From assembly GCA_020050835.1 (NCBI GenBank), contig JAGVKB010000138.1:1-64000 (forward strand): a stretch of 64,000 nt of DNA, written 5' to 3'. Within the stretch, counting starts at the first letter, position 1; the number at the start of each line of letters is the position of its first letter. The notes below the pieces were generated by a model. It was not told the origin of the DNA and did no database searches. It saw nothing but the letters and a program-made list of their open reading frames with translations. This document shows, one piece after another, positions 1 to 8,392 of this stretch. Both the position numbers and the translations under genes were made by a program. The DNA is from Candidatus Obscuribacterales bacterium. Lineage in GTDB: Bacteria > Cyanobacteriota > Vampirovibrionia > Obscuribacterales > Obscuribacteraceae.

Positions 1-1286
1 CTCAGCACCGCTTCAGCCTCATCTTGCTCAAGGCAAGCGATTACTTCATACGAAGATCCTTGTGCACCATCGGCGATATGGCGCGCCACCGGACCGACCG
101 TGATTAATCCGGAGATCTTCTTCTCTTTCAACCATTTCCCAAGTGACCGATGCAGCTCGTTGCACTGCTCTCCTAATTCGGCCAATTCACCGAGCACAAC
201 ATACTTCTTGCTTTGTGGAAACACCCTGTCATCGACGAATGAGAGCACAGACGAACGCACAGAATCAGGATTTCCATTGTACGCTTCGTCGACCACTACC
301 GCTCCGCTGCCGGTACGCAATCTCGTTCCACGGCCGGCAATTGGGCTGTAACTAGATAGTCCGCGAGCGATTGTCTCGTCGTCCAGCCCGCATTCACGGC
401 CCGCCACGATTGCACACCAGGCATCCTGCAGAAGCGACATGCCATGAGCACGAACAGAAAACGTGCTCGTCTTATCCCCTCGTTTGCACTCAAAAACGGT
501 CAGCTCCGGCGTCACTTCAAGCTCACGCAACAACCGGTCTTCAAAAACCAGCGTTTTACCGTTGAACACTGCAGATGCTCTCGCCATCAACTTCTCGGTC
601 GGTTGTCCGATGATCGCCACCGAACGGCGACTGTCTAGCTCCTCCAGCAATTCACATTTTGCAGCAATGATATTTTCGACACTGGCAAGCACACCAAGGT
701 GAGCGACGCCTGCATTGACGATGATGCCTACATTGGGCTGAGCCGTCCTTGCCAGCACGGCGATCTCGCCGCGCGCCCGCATCGCCATTTCGACGATTAA
801 CACCTGGCTGTCATCCGGCATAGACAGGACTGTCTTCGGCACACCAAACTCGTTGTTTTCATTGGCGGCTGATTTATGAGTTCGGAATCCGGCAGAAAAG
901 ACTGCTGCACACATCTCTTTTGTCGTCGTCTTGCCGGATGATCCAGTAATACCGATTACCTTCGGATTAATCCTTTTACGCCAGTTGGTTGCGAGCTCTT
1001 GATAGGCAACCAGTGTGTCAGGCACCGCTATCAAAGGAAAACTATTGGCCGCTATCGCATAGCTGGGACGTTCCGCCACGATCGCCCCCACGGCTCCAGC
1101 AGCAAACGCTTCTCCAAGAAAGTCGTGCCCGTCGAACTTTTCGCCCGAAAGAGCTAGATACCAGTACCCTTCGGACAGCTGTCGCGTGTCGGTAGAGATT
1201 GGGCCAAATCCATCCGGCATCATACCCTGCGCAAGCCTGCCGTGCGCGATCTCAATAATCTCATCAGCCGAAAATTCCGCGGGCAT
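1..1286 (-). CDS. murF: UDP-N-acetylmuramoyl-tripeptide--D-alanyl-D-alanine ligase (partial)
   Basis: The minus strand reads as MurF, the cytoplasmic ATP-dependent ligase that adds D-Ala-D-Ala to UDP-MurNAc-tripeptide in peptidoglycan synthesis. Visible are the N-terminal substrate domain with the STDTRQL segment (about residue 25), the Mur P-loop GITGSSGKTTTKE (about residue 110), the central NAGVAHLG stretch and the C-terminal DEAYNGNPDS motif. The ATG at 1286 has GGAG about 8 bases upstream. About 428 residues are present; the family is usually about 450, so only the last few tens of residues lie outside the window. No other mur gene is visible. Family assignment is firm. Confidence 0.95.
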   Translation of the reverse strand, partial: MPAEFSADEIIEIAHGRLAQGMMPDGFGPISTDTRQLSEGYWYLALSGEKFDGHDFLGEAFAAGAVGAIVAERPSYAIAANSFPLIAVPDTLVAYQELATNWRKRINPKVIGITGSSGKTTTKEMCAAVFSAGFRTHKSAANENNEFGVPKTVLSMPDDSQVLIVEMAMRARGEIAVLARTAQPNVGIIVNAGVAHLGVLASVENIIAAKCELLEELDSRRSVAIIGQPTEKLMARASAVFNGKTLVFEDRLLRELEVTPELTVFECKRGDKTSTFSVRAHGMSLLQDAWCAIVAGRECGLDDETIARGLSSYSPIAGRGTRLRTGSGAVVVDEAYNGNPDSVRSSVLSFVDDRVFPQSKKYVVLGELAELGEQCNELHRSLGKWLKEKKISGLITVGPVARHIADGAQGSSYEVIACLEQDEAEAVL

Positions 1287-1562
1287 ATTCTCTCTCCGGA
1301 AGCCACCAGTCGTAATCCCTGGACATTCTAGCAAAGAGAGTTTCCGGACCATGAGCAATCTACCGGACATTGCCAGTGTTTGATCCGCGCGAACAACCGG
1401 CTACCGAACAGACAAGAAAGCGATTGCCTCGATCGTGCCTTGACGACTGACACTACAATTAGTGGCACACGACAGCCCGGCACCGCCAGCCGGCCTTACA
1501 CCGGACAGATCAGTAACGGATCGGACTTGATGAAAATTGGCAACTAGGCGCGGCCGCTCACT

Positions 1563-1748
1563 TTACTTGTTAGCGATCGCAACCGGCTGCTTCGATGCGG
1601 TCGAGGTGATGGCAAACTTCTCAGCATCGGCCACCGTCAGGTCTGGTTTCTTCATTTCACCGGTTTTCCGCTCTTGAATTGCTTTGTTCAAGAGCCTGCT
1701 CGCAAAATTCCTGGCGGTTCCTGCTTCCGAGTTGTTGTCTCTGGACAT
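1563..1748 (-). CDS. small hypothetical protein, 61 aa
   Basis: Short Lys/Ala-rich soluble protein (starts MSRDNNSEAG, contains RLLNKAIQERKTGEMKKPDLTVADAEKF split over two predicted helices). The ATG at 1748 has GGAGG about 8 bases upstream, which favours it over a more upstream start at 1772. It has no cysteines, signal peptide or membrane segment. It stands alone between murF and the pyr genes, transcribed in the same direction as murF. I do not recognise it; the good ribosome site is the main argument that it is real. Confidence 0.5.
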   Translation of the reverse strand: MSRDNNSEAGTARNFASRLLNKAIQERKTGEMKKPDLTVADAEKFAITSTASKQPVAIANK

Positions 1749-2010
1749 CGATCTATCCTCCGTCCACACCACTTTGTTGCGTGAAGCTATTGAAGCTGGC
1801 GCTCCACGCCAAGATGGTAGCCCAACGAAATCTTGTTGGCAACCCCCAATCTCTCGTACTTAGACGCATTTAAGAGATGGGGTATATCGAGTACACCATC
1901 ATCATGCGGCCAGCACAGGGTTAATACGAGGTAGAACCAGCGCATTGACAGTGATCGTGCAGACTTCGATAATTCCAGAGATCCAAATGAATCTTCAAAT
2001 AAGGGATGAC

Positions 2011-3033
2011 ATGCCTGATCTCTCTATGAGTACTCCTCTCTCCCTGGATGCGCTTTCTTCTAACCTGATGCTGGATACTCCTGGAGTCGATCTCTGGAGA
2101 GCCAGACGCCATCTTCTCGACACTAAAGATCTGACCAAGGTCGAAGTGGAGTGCGCTCTTCGCTTTGCGGCAGTTTGCAAGAAGCTTTGCCAGTTGGAGA
2201 TTGCACCGCTACCTGTCCTCAATTCGAAAGTTGTGGCAAATATCTTTTACGAGAATTCGACCCGCACCAGAAGCAGCTTCGAGCTTGCGGCAAGGAGACT
2301 CGGAGCGACGGTACTCAATCTCGACGTTCAATCCTCGAGCGTGGCAAAGGGCGAAACCTTACTTGATACAGCTCAAACACTAATTGCGATGGGCGTTCAT
2401 GCAATCGTCCAGCGGCACGCGTCTTCCGGAAGCGCACATCGGTTGTCCGAGGCTTTCCACGACAAGGTGCACGTTCTCAATGCCGGTGACGGTTGGAACG
2501 CTCATCCCACCCAGGGTTTACTCGATCTCTTCACAATGCTGGAGGTAATGCCCGATCTCTGCGGCGCAAAGGTTGCCATTGTGGGTGACATCTCGCACAG
2601 CCGAGTAGCACGTTCTAACATCTGGCTGCTAAAGCTGTTTGGCGCCCACATACATCTGGCCGGGCCGCCCACGTTGATGCCGCCTGAAATCTCTAAGCTT
2701 GGCGTGACCGTTCACAATCAACTCGAGCCGGCAATCGAGGACGCTGATTTCGTGATAGCGTTGAGAATTCAGCTGGAGCGACAGAAGAAGGGCGAAATTC
2801 CCAGCCTTTCAGAATATAAGAAACTATATCGGCTGGATCATCACCGCCTGAAACTTGCTAAACCGACCGCCAGGGTGCTGCATCCCGGACCAGTCAATCG
2901 CGGAGTTGAGTTGACCGACCATTTAGCCGACGACCCTGAGCTCTCCTTGATCCGCACACAAGTAGCCAACGGTGTCGCTGTCCGCATGGCAGTGCTCTAT
3001 CTGCTGTTAGCATCCAAGGAGGCCAAATCTTGA
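2011..3033 (+). CDS. pyrB: aspartate carbamoyltransferase catalytic subunit
   Basis: Catalyses carbamoyl phosphate + L-aspartate to N-carbamoyl-aspartate, the first committed step of pyrimidine synthesis. The carbamoyl-phosphate loop FYENSTRTRSSFE lies about residues 79-91, followed by the mobile-loop segment SSSVAKGETLLDT, the HPTQ motif in GWNAHPTQGLLD and the HPGPVNRG motif near the C-terminus. The ATG at 2011 is preceded by AAGGGATGAC and gives 340 residues, near family size. A TTG at 1945 and an ATG at 1987 are in frame but lack a convincing ribosome site. It overlaps pyrC by 4 bases (TTGA), so the two are probably translationally coupled. Confidence 0.95.
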   Translation: MPDLSMSTPLSLDALSSNLMLDTPGVDLWRARRHLLDTKDLTKVEVECALRFAAVCKKLCQLEIAPLPVLNSKVVANIFYENSTRTRSSFELAARRLGATVLNLDVQSSSVAKGETLLDTAQTLIAMGVHAIVQRHASSGSAHRLSEAFHDKVHVLNAGDGWNAHPTQGLLDLFTMLEVMPDLCGAKVAIVGDISHSRVARSNIWLLKLFGAHIHLAGPPTLMPPEISKLGVTVHNQLEPAIEDADFVIALRIQLERQKKGEIPSLSEYKKLYRLDHHRLKLAKPTARVLHPGPVNRGVELTDHLADDPELSLIRTQVANGVAVRMAVLYLLLASKEAKS

Positions 3034-4358
3034 ACCGATCGCTTTTGATCAAGAACGGATTAATTATCGATCCGAGCGAAGATCGTGAGAGTCAAGCCGA
3101 CATTTTAGTTAAGGACGGCGACGTCGTAATGATCGCTCCCCATTTGGAGCCTGAAGACGGCCAAACAGTGCTTGACGGCTCGGGATTGTGGGTGGCACCG
3201 GGATTTGTAGACATTCACACGCATCTTCGTGAAATCGGACAGGCAGACCGCGAAGACATCGGCACCGGCAGCTTGGCCGCCGCCGCCGGTGGTTATACCT
3301 GCGTTGTCACAATGGCCAACACCGAGCCGCCGATCGACAACGCGGCGATACTCTCCGTCTTGCTGTCGAAGATAGAAGAAAAAGCTCACATAGAAGTGCT
3401 TCCAATCGCTTGCGTCACGAAAGGGATGGAAGGCAATGAACTGGTCAATATGGTCGAACTCTCGGGAATGGGCGTGGTTGCCTTCTCCGACGATGGACTG
3501 CCGGTTTCGAATCTGGCAGTTTTGAGGCGCGCGCTTGAATACGCCAAAGTTGCAGACCGAGTAATCATCAGCCATCCAGAAGACAGAGATCTCTCGGCGG
3601 GCGGGGCGGTGCATGAGGGACTGACTGCCACCAGCCTCGGCTTGCCTGGAATCCCGGGCGCATCGGAGGCTGCCGCTATCGCTCGCGAAATCGAAGTGGT
3701 GCGGCAGACCAATGGCAGACTACATTTCGGACATGTTTCGCTTGCCGCCTCGGTGGAGCTGATCCGCACAGCCAAAGCGGCCGGACTGCCGGTGACTGCC
3801 GATGCAACGCCACACCATATCTGCCTGACTGTTGATGATATTAACGGCTTCGACACCGCATACAAGATGAATCCGCCGCTACGCACACAAGCCGATCGCG
3901 CCGCCTTGATCGAAGGTCTCAAGGATGGCACGATTGATGCAATCGCCACCGATCATGCACCGCACACTGCGCTCGATAAACAGAAGCCGTTCGACCAAGC
4001 CCCGTTTGGCATAATCGGACTGGAGACTGCCTTTCCGATCGCACTCGAGCGGTTGACCAACGGTGCCGGGCTTAGCAAACTGTCGCTAATCGCATTATTC
4101 ACCACCAAACCGGCTGCCGTGCTCGATCTGCCTCAACCCGGAATCCGTGCCGGACAACCGGCCAATCTCGTGCTGCTAGACCCGGCGCACAGTTGGATCT
4201 ACGACACGGCGAAGGGATTTTCAAGAAGCCGAAACTCGCCATTCAACGGTCAGCGCCTGACCGGAAAGGTGCTCTTGACGTTTTACCGAGGAAACATTGC
4301 TTACAAGGACGAGGAGCTGATTCAGTCACGGCACAAATCGAGCGTCCTCAAAGGTTGA
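3030..4358 (+). CDS. pyrC: dihydroorotase
   Basis: Zinc amidohydrolase interconverting N-carbamoyl-aspartate and dihydroorotate. Metal-site motifs are in order: DIHTHLRE (about residue 60), VVTMANTEPP, a SHPED segment, HFGHVS, TADATPHH and the late ATDHAPH motif. The 442-residue length fits the class I type, which often partners with PyrB. Translation starts at TTG 3030 inside the pyrB stop, with AAGGAGG 8 bases upstream, a clear coupled start. The C-terminal LVLLDP segment and NSPFNGQ motif are typical of the family. Confidence 0.95.
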   Translation: MNRSLLIKNGLIIDPSEDRESQADILVKDGDVVMIAPHLEPEDGQTVLDGSGLWVAPGFVDIHTHLREIGQADREDIGTGSLAAAAGGYTCVVTMANTEPPIDNAAILSVLLSKIEEKAHIEVLPIACVTKGMEGNELVNMVELSGMGVVAFSDDGLPVSNLAVLRRALEYAKVADRVIISHPEDRDLSAGGAVHEGLTATSLGLPGIPGASEAAAIAREIEVVRQTNGRLHFGHVSLAASVELIRTAKAAGLPVTADATPHHICLTVDDINGFDTAYKMNPPLRTQADRAALIEGLKDGTIDAIATDHAPHTALDKQKPFDQAPFGIIGLETAFPIALERLTNGAGLSKLSLIALFTTKPAAVLDLPQPGIRAGQPANLVLLDPAHSWIYDTAKGFSRSRNSPFNGQRLTGKVLLTFYRGNIAYKDEELIQSRHKSSVLKG

Positions 4359-4361
4359 GCG

Positions 4362-4802
4362 ATGGCTAAGCTCAACAACAGCATGTCACATCGATTCAAA
4401 GATTACGTCTTGATCCTGACCGGGCTAGCCGTCGCATTCTTCATTCACAGCATTCCGTTGCAGCTCTACATGCCGCTCGGCCGGTACCAGCACTATGGGC
4501 TGTCAATTTTTGCTCTGGGCCTGGGCTACGTTCTTCAAATCGTCTGGTCATGGAAAAATCTCAAACTCTGGGCAAGGCTCGGCTACATCGGCACCGGACT
4601 CTATCTGACATCAATTGGAATGGTGCTGTATGCCAATCCCTGGCTTGATTCCCGGGTAGCAATCATGACTGAGGAAAAGGAAGACTGGAAGATTCTGATC
4701 GGCTGGTTCTACACCTTTCTTGCCATGCCGCTGACTTTCATCTACCTCGGCTGGATAAAAGAAGATCACAGAGCGCAAAAGCGCAGAGGTACAGACTCTT
4801 GA
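4362..4802 (+). CDS. four-helix integral membrane protein, unknown function
   Basis: A 146-residue protein with about four hydrophobic segments: YVLILTGLAVAFFIHSI, a GLSIFALGLGYVLQIVW stretch, LGYIGTGLYLTSIGMVLYA and ILIGWFYTFLAMPLTFIYLGW. Its C-terminus is charged. The start at 4362 is three bases after the pyrC stop; an alternative ATG at 4383 would remove seven residues. It is followed by a TTGA overlap with the downstream kinase, so it belongs to the pyr transcription unit. No family recognised. Confidence 0.75.
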   Translation: MAKLNNSMSHRFKDYVLILTGLAVAFFIHSIPLQLYMPLGRYQHYGLSIFALGLGYVLQIVWSWKNLKLWARLGYIGTGLYLTSIGMVLYANPWLDSRVAIMTEEKEDWKILIGWFYTFLAMPLTFIYLGWIKEDHRAQKRRGTDS

Positions 4803-5293
4803 AGAAGCTCATCATTTTAGTCGGCGTGCCGGGATCAGGCAAAACGACTCTGGCCGCCAAGATAACAGCACGCGGCTACCAATGCCTCAATGCGGACTCA
4901 ATTCGGCAAGAGCTCTGGGGCGATGCAGCAGACCAGAGAGAGCCGGAGAAGGTATTTGCAATTTTCTTCAAACAGCTAGAAGAGCTTTTGTCCGAGGGCA
5001 AGGACATCGTAATCGACAACACAAACATCAATCAAAAACAACGCAAACCGATCATTGAGAGAGCCGTTAGCGCCGGTTACACCGACATTCAACTCTGGCT
5101 TTTAGATGTGCCGTTAGAACTTTGTCTGGAGCGCAACCGAAATCGCCCGCGGGCGGTTCCGGACGACATCGTCGCCAACATGTTCATGACTGTGAATCGC
5201 AACGGCAGGCCGCGCCGCGAAGAAGGAAAGCTTGTTCTCATTAGACCGGGTAAGGACAATGAGGACTATCGAATCTTCTATCCTCAGCAATAA
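4799..5293 (+). CDS. AAA_33 / polynucleotide-kinase-like P-loop kinase
   Basis: A 164-residue P-loop protein. The Walker A is GVPGSGKTTLA (residues 9-19), followed by a lid region and the DNTNINQKQR segment typical of the AAA_33 family related to the T4 Pnkp kinase domain and zeta-type kinases. ERNRNRPRAVPDDIVANMF matches the arginine-rich lid of those kinases. The TTG start at 4799 overlaps the previous stop by four bases, with AGAGGT upstream, giving coupled translation. The substrate (nucleic acid end, nucleotide or small molecule) cannot be read from sequence. It is the last gene of the pyr operon. Confidence 0.85.
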   Translation: MKKLIILVGVPGSGKTTLAAKITARGYQCLNADSIRQELWGDAADQREPEKVFAIFFKQLEELLSEGKDIVIDNTNINQKQRKPIIERAVSAGYTDIQLWLLDVPLELCLERNRNRPRAVPDDIVANMFMTVNRNGRPRREEGKLVLIRPGKDNEDYRIFYPQQ

Positions 5294-5686
5294 CCGGCTC
5301 GTCGCATCTCCACAAATTATTAACGCTAGCTCGCGCAGACAGAATTCCAACCCGTGATTCTCGAGACTAGCTTGAATTACACCCCATAACTGCTTACTTT
5401 CCGGCCCTCGGCCAACAGCCTGAAACTCATCGCCCGCGCCGAAAGTGAAAAAAGTTTCGGTCGCTCGGCTTGAGTCAAAACAGTTCGAATCGTAAGGTGT
5501 GGTTCTAGTCACAATCAACAATTACTGATTCAATCACCACCGCTCCCAATCCCTTCGCCGCTCAATTCAACCCTCTCGAGCCCGGCTCGCCACAAAAATG
5601 GTGAGGCGGGTTGTTATCGCTCTTAGTCGGACAGACCGCCTGGTTCTCCGACTGCTGGCTTCAAACAACCACAAAGGAAAACAACT
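5294..5686. other. intergenic region, no gene seen
   Basis: A 393-base gap between the pyr operon and the next gene. I see no open frame with coding character. There is a short imperfect inverted repeat around 5588-5606 (CTCGCCA ... TGGTGAG) that could form a leader hairpin for the downstream gene. No T-rich terminator is obvious for the upstream operon. Confidence 0.4.
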
Positions 5687-6727
5687 ATGAAGAAACTTCC
5701 CATCTCGAGAGAAGATCTCGACCGGGCTGCTGATGACGGGATGATCTCGCCGAAGCAAGCCGATGACCTCTGGAACCGCTTCGCGAAGAGCTTCCAGGAC
5801 AAACCTCAATTCGACCTCGCCCACGTCGCCTACTACTTCGGAACACTCGTCGTTCTGATCGCCCTCGGCTGGTTTATGGGACAGATGTGGGACAGCCTTG
5901 GCGGCATGGGTCTGCTTCTCACCTCGCTCTGTTACTCTCTGGCCTTCGTGCTGGTCGGCAACAACCTGCGCAACAACCAAGAAAACGTTCCCGGAGGGCT
6001 GCTCCACACACTGGCTGTAGCGATGACTCCGATCGCCATCTACAGCATCGAGCGCATGTCCGGGATGTGGGAGGGCAACTCGGCGCTGCAACCCAGTTTG
6101 GCACCATTCTTGATGGCTGCTGGAACAGTCGTAACCGGCTTGATCTCGCTCAAATTGGTGCGATTTCCGTTCCTGACAGCTCCAATCTCCCTGGCCATGT
6201 GGTTTGCCACCATCAGCGGGGCGGAGCTTCTGTTCGGACAGCAGGGCATGACCTTCGACATCTTTCGCTGGATTACGCTCGGCTTCGGAAGCCTGATGAT
6301 CTTAGGCTCCTACCTTCTCGACCGGCGCACCGACGACGACTACTCCTTCTGGGGCTATCTGCTTGGTGCCAGCGCCTTCTGGTTCGCGCTGACCTTCACC
6401 AATCAGGACTCCGAATGGCTGAAGCTGGGCTATTGTGCCGTCAACCTCGGACTGATGTTGATGTCGGTTTTGCTCAACCGCAAGATCTTCGTCATCTACG
6501 GCTCGCTCGGAGTTGTCGGCTACCTCTTCCACCTGGCCTTCTCCGTCTTCGCCAACTCGACGCTCTTTCCGTTCGTCCTGTCTTTGATGGGACTGGGAAT
6601 CATCTTCCTGGGTGTGCAATACGCCCGGAATCGTGAGCGCATCGACGCCGCCGTGATGAACCTGGTGCCGGACGCTATCAAGCCCTGGCTGCCCGGCGCG
6701 CGCGAGAATCGCAAGGCTGCTCGCTAA
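5687..6727 (+). CDS. polytopic membrane protein, unknown function
   Basis: A 346-residue protein with a soluble N-terminus of about 50 residues (KKLPISREDLDRAADDGMISPKQADDLWNRF, helical) followed by about nine hydrophobic segments. The layout of a short helical N-terminal domain plus many helices resembles DUF2157-type proteins, but I cannot assign the family firmly. The ATG has AAAGGA upstream. Codons are strongly C/G-ending, unlike the preceding pyr genes, suggesting high expression. A perfect 17-bp hairpin terminates it. It is a single-gene unit, convergent with a histidine kinase. Confidence 0.8.
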   Translation: MKKLPISREDLDRAADDGMISPKQADDLWNRFAKSFQDKPQFDLAHVAYYFGTLVVLIALGWFMGQMWDSLGGMGLLLTSLCYSLAFVLVGNNLRNNQENVPGGLLHTLAVAMTPIAIYSIERMSGMWEGNSALQPSLAPFLMAAGTVVTGLISLKLVRFPFLTAPISLAMWFATISGAELLFGQQGMTFDIFRWITLGFGSLMILGSYLLDRRTDDDYSFWGYLLGASAFWFALTFTNQDSEWLKLGYCAVNLGLMLMSVLLNRKIFVIYGSLGVVGYLFHLAFSVFANSTLFPFVLSLMGLGIIFLGVQYARNRERIDAAVMNLVPDAIKPWLPGARENRKAAR

Positions 6728-6762
6728 CAGCTACCTGGGCCACGCTGGTACAATTCACCATC

Positions 6763-6802
6763 AGAAGGAAGACCGAAAGATTGCCCTTTCGGTCTTCCTT
6801 CT
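6763..6802. terminator. 17-bp perfect hairpin between convergent genes
   Basis: Arms 6763-6779 (AGAAGGAAGACCGAAAG) and 6786-6802 pair perfectly around a 6-base loop; the right arm runs into T-rich sequence. It lies 36 bases after the stop of the membrane protein and is placed to stop transcription from both sides. Confidence 0.8.
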
Positions 6803-6915
6803 TTCGCTTAGCCTTCTCACTTTAAATCATCGAAGTGATAAGGCTTTTATTTTGGGGTAGTTTCACTATACAGCCCAGTATTTAATTCTTAAGATCCACA
6901 GCTCGGATCCTAAAC

Positions 6916-8379
6916 TCAAGCTCGCTCCACCGGAAGGCGGAACCAGAAAGTGCTGCCCGCTTCGACATTTCTGTCGACCCCGATTGTCCCGCCGTGCTGC
7001 ACAATTATCGACTTACAAATCGACAACCCTAGGCCTGTGCTTCCTTTCATGGCACCACTCGAATCCTCAATCTGTTCAAAGCTCTCAAAAATCTTGTCTT
7101 TAAATTCTGGCGGTACACCCAGTCCCCGATCACTTACTCGCACCTCGACAAACTCGCCCTGCTCCATCGCCGAAAGTCGGATGGTTTCTCTCTGCGGAGA
7201 GAACTTGATTGCATTGGAAAGCAAGTTGACGACCACCTGCACGAGTCTTTCTGGGTCCGCGCAAACTTTTGTGTTTTCAGCGCTGATTTCCACAGTGAGC
7301 TCTTTCTGCTCCAACAGCCCGTGGACTGCTTCGACCGAACGCTCGAAAATCTCGGACAAAGCGGCAGTTTCATTTGTAAGCACAAGCTTTCCTGCCGCCA
7401 TTTTCTCATAATCAAGGAAGTCATTAATCAGCTTGATCAGTCTGCTTGTGTTGCGCTTGGCGCTCGCAATCTCCTCGTCAACAGCCTCGTCAAGTTTCCC
7501 TTTGACGGTCATCAGCACGAAGCTCAAAGATGCTTGCGTGGAAGAAAGCGGTGATCTCAAATCATGACTTACCATTTGCATTACCTCTTTCCGCCGCGCT
7601 GCAGCTTCCACCAGCGCATCCGCCATTTTATGAAACACCTGGTCAAGCTGAGCAATCTCGTCGCTGCCATCAAGCAACGGATTCAGAGGCTTCTCTTCGG
7701 CTAATTTTTTTGTGTTGTCGACGAGAACACCAAGCCTATTGGAGATCTGCTGTCCAAAAAAGACGGCTAAAGCAATGGCAAGAGCGATATTGAACAACAC
7801 GCCAATGCCCAGGCAGGCGATTACGAGCGCTCTTGCACGCTCTTCTGCCTTTGGATCTAGGTTTTCCACTCCCCGCTCAATCTCGAGAAAATTACGTATT
7901 TCCTGAAGCACCTGGTTCGACGCAACCTGCAACTCTAAGCCTTGTCCATACGTGAGCCCTTGCGGTCGCGAAGACAAGTTGATGGTATCACTGGCGGAGC
8001 CAAGACCTTCCAGAGCCCTGTTCAGCATTTTTTCCACTTGCGGGACTGACTCTTTGCTATTCGGATCTTCTGCCGCCAGCCTTTTGAGAAGTTGTCCTTG
8101 CTCCTTTATCTCTTCAATCGATTGCTCGTACTTTTCCCGGAATGTTGAGCTTCTGAATACCCCATAAGACAAGAGCTGCTGCACGGCGCCGTTGACCAGA
8201 ACCATGAGAGTTCCTGACTCCGTAACGAGCACGCGTGCGTGCGCCTCCCGCCAAGCTTCGTAGTCGGCCTTCTGTAAAAGTACGGCAAGCGCAATCACGA
8301 AGATGAGCTCGAAAATTAGAGGAACTGAGATAAGCACCAGTCCCTTTTGAGATATGGTCAGCTTGGACTGAGCAATCAA
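6916..8379 (-). CDS. membrane sensor histidine kinase (HAMP-HisKA-HATPase)
   Basis: Two membrane segments (about residues 14-35 and 185-209) bracket an extracytoplasmic domain of about 150 residues. A HAMP linker, dimerisation helix with phospho-acceptor H272 (MVSHDLRSPL), N box NLLSNAIKFSP, G1 box DRGLGVP and G2 box GSTGLGLSIC follow. The TTG at 8379 has GAGGGG about 8 bases upstream, just after the stop of the upstream TPR gene; a TTG at 8424 is possible but would overlap that gene. The N-terminus (SQKGLVLISVPLIFELIFV) closely matches that of the kinase at 23.1 kb. No cognate regulator is adjacent. The TPR gene upstream may supply signal input. Confidence 0.92.
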   Translation of the reverse strand: MIAQSKLTISQKGLVLISVPLIFELIFVIALAVLLQKADYEAWREAHARVLVTESGTLMVLVNGAVQQLLSYGVFRSSTFREKYEQSIEEIKEQGQLLKRLAAEDPNSKESVPQVEKMLNRALEGLGSASDTINLSSRPQGLTYGQGLELQVASNQVLQEIRNFLEIERGVENLDPKAEERARALVIACLGIGVLFNIALAIALAVFFGQQISNRLGVLVDNTKKLAEEKPLNPLLDGSDEIAQLDQVFHKMADALVEAAARRKEVMQMVSHDLRSPLSSTQASLSFVLMTVKGKLDEAVDEEIASAKRNTSRLIKLINDFLDYEKMAAGKLVLTNETAALSEIFERSVEAVHGLLEQKELTVEISAENTKVCADPERLVQVVVNLLSNAIKFSPQRETIRLSAMEQGEFVEVRVSDRGLGVPPEFKDKIFESFEQIEDSSGAMKGSTGLGLSICKSIIVQHGGTIGVDRNVEAGSTFWFRLPVERA

Positions 8380-8392
8380 TGCGGTCACCCCT

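Noticed and set aside
3105-3949. Minus-strand open frames of 169 and 187 codons
   Set aside because: Both are opposite pyrC, whose motifs are complete; no ribosome site or recognisable product.
5114-5521. 135-codon minus-strand frame
   Set aside because: Half of it is antisense of the P-loop kinase; no domain and no ribosome site.
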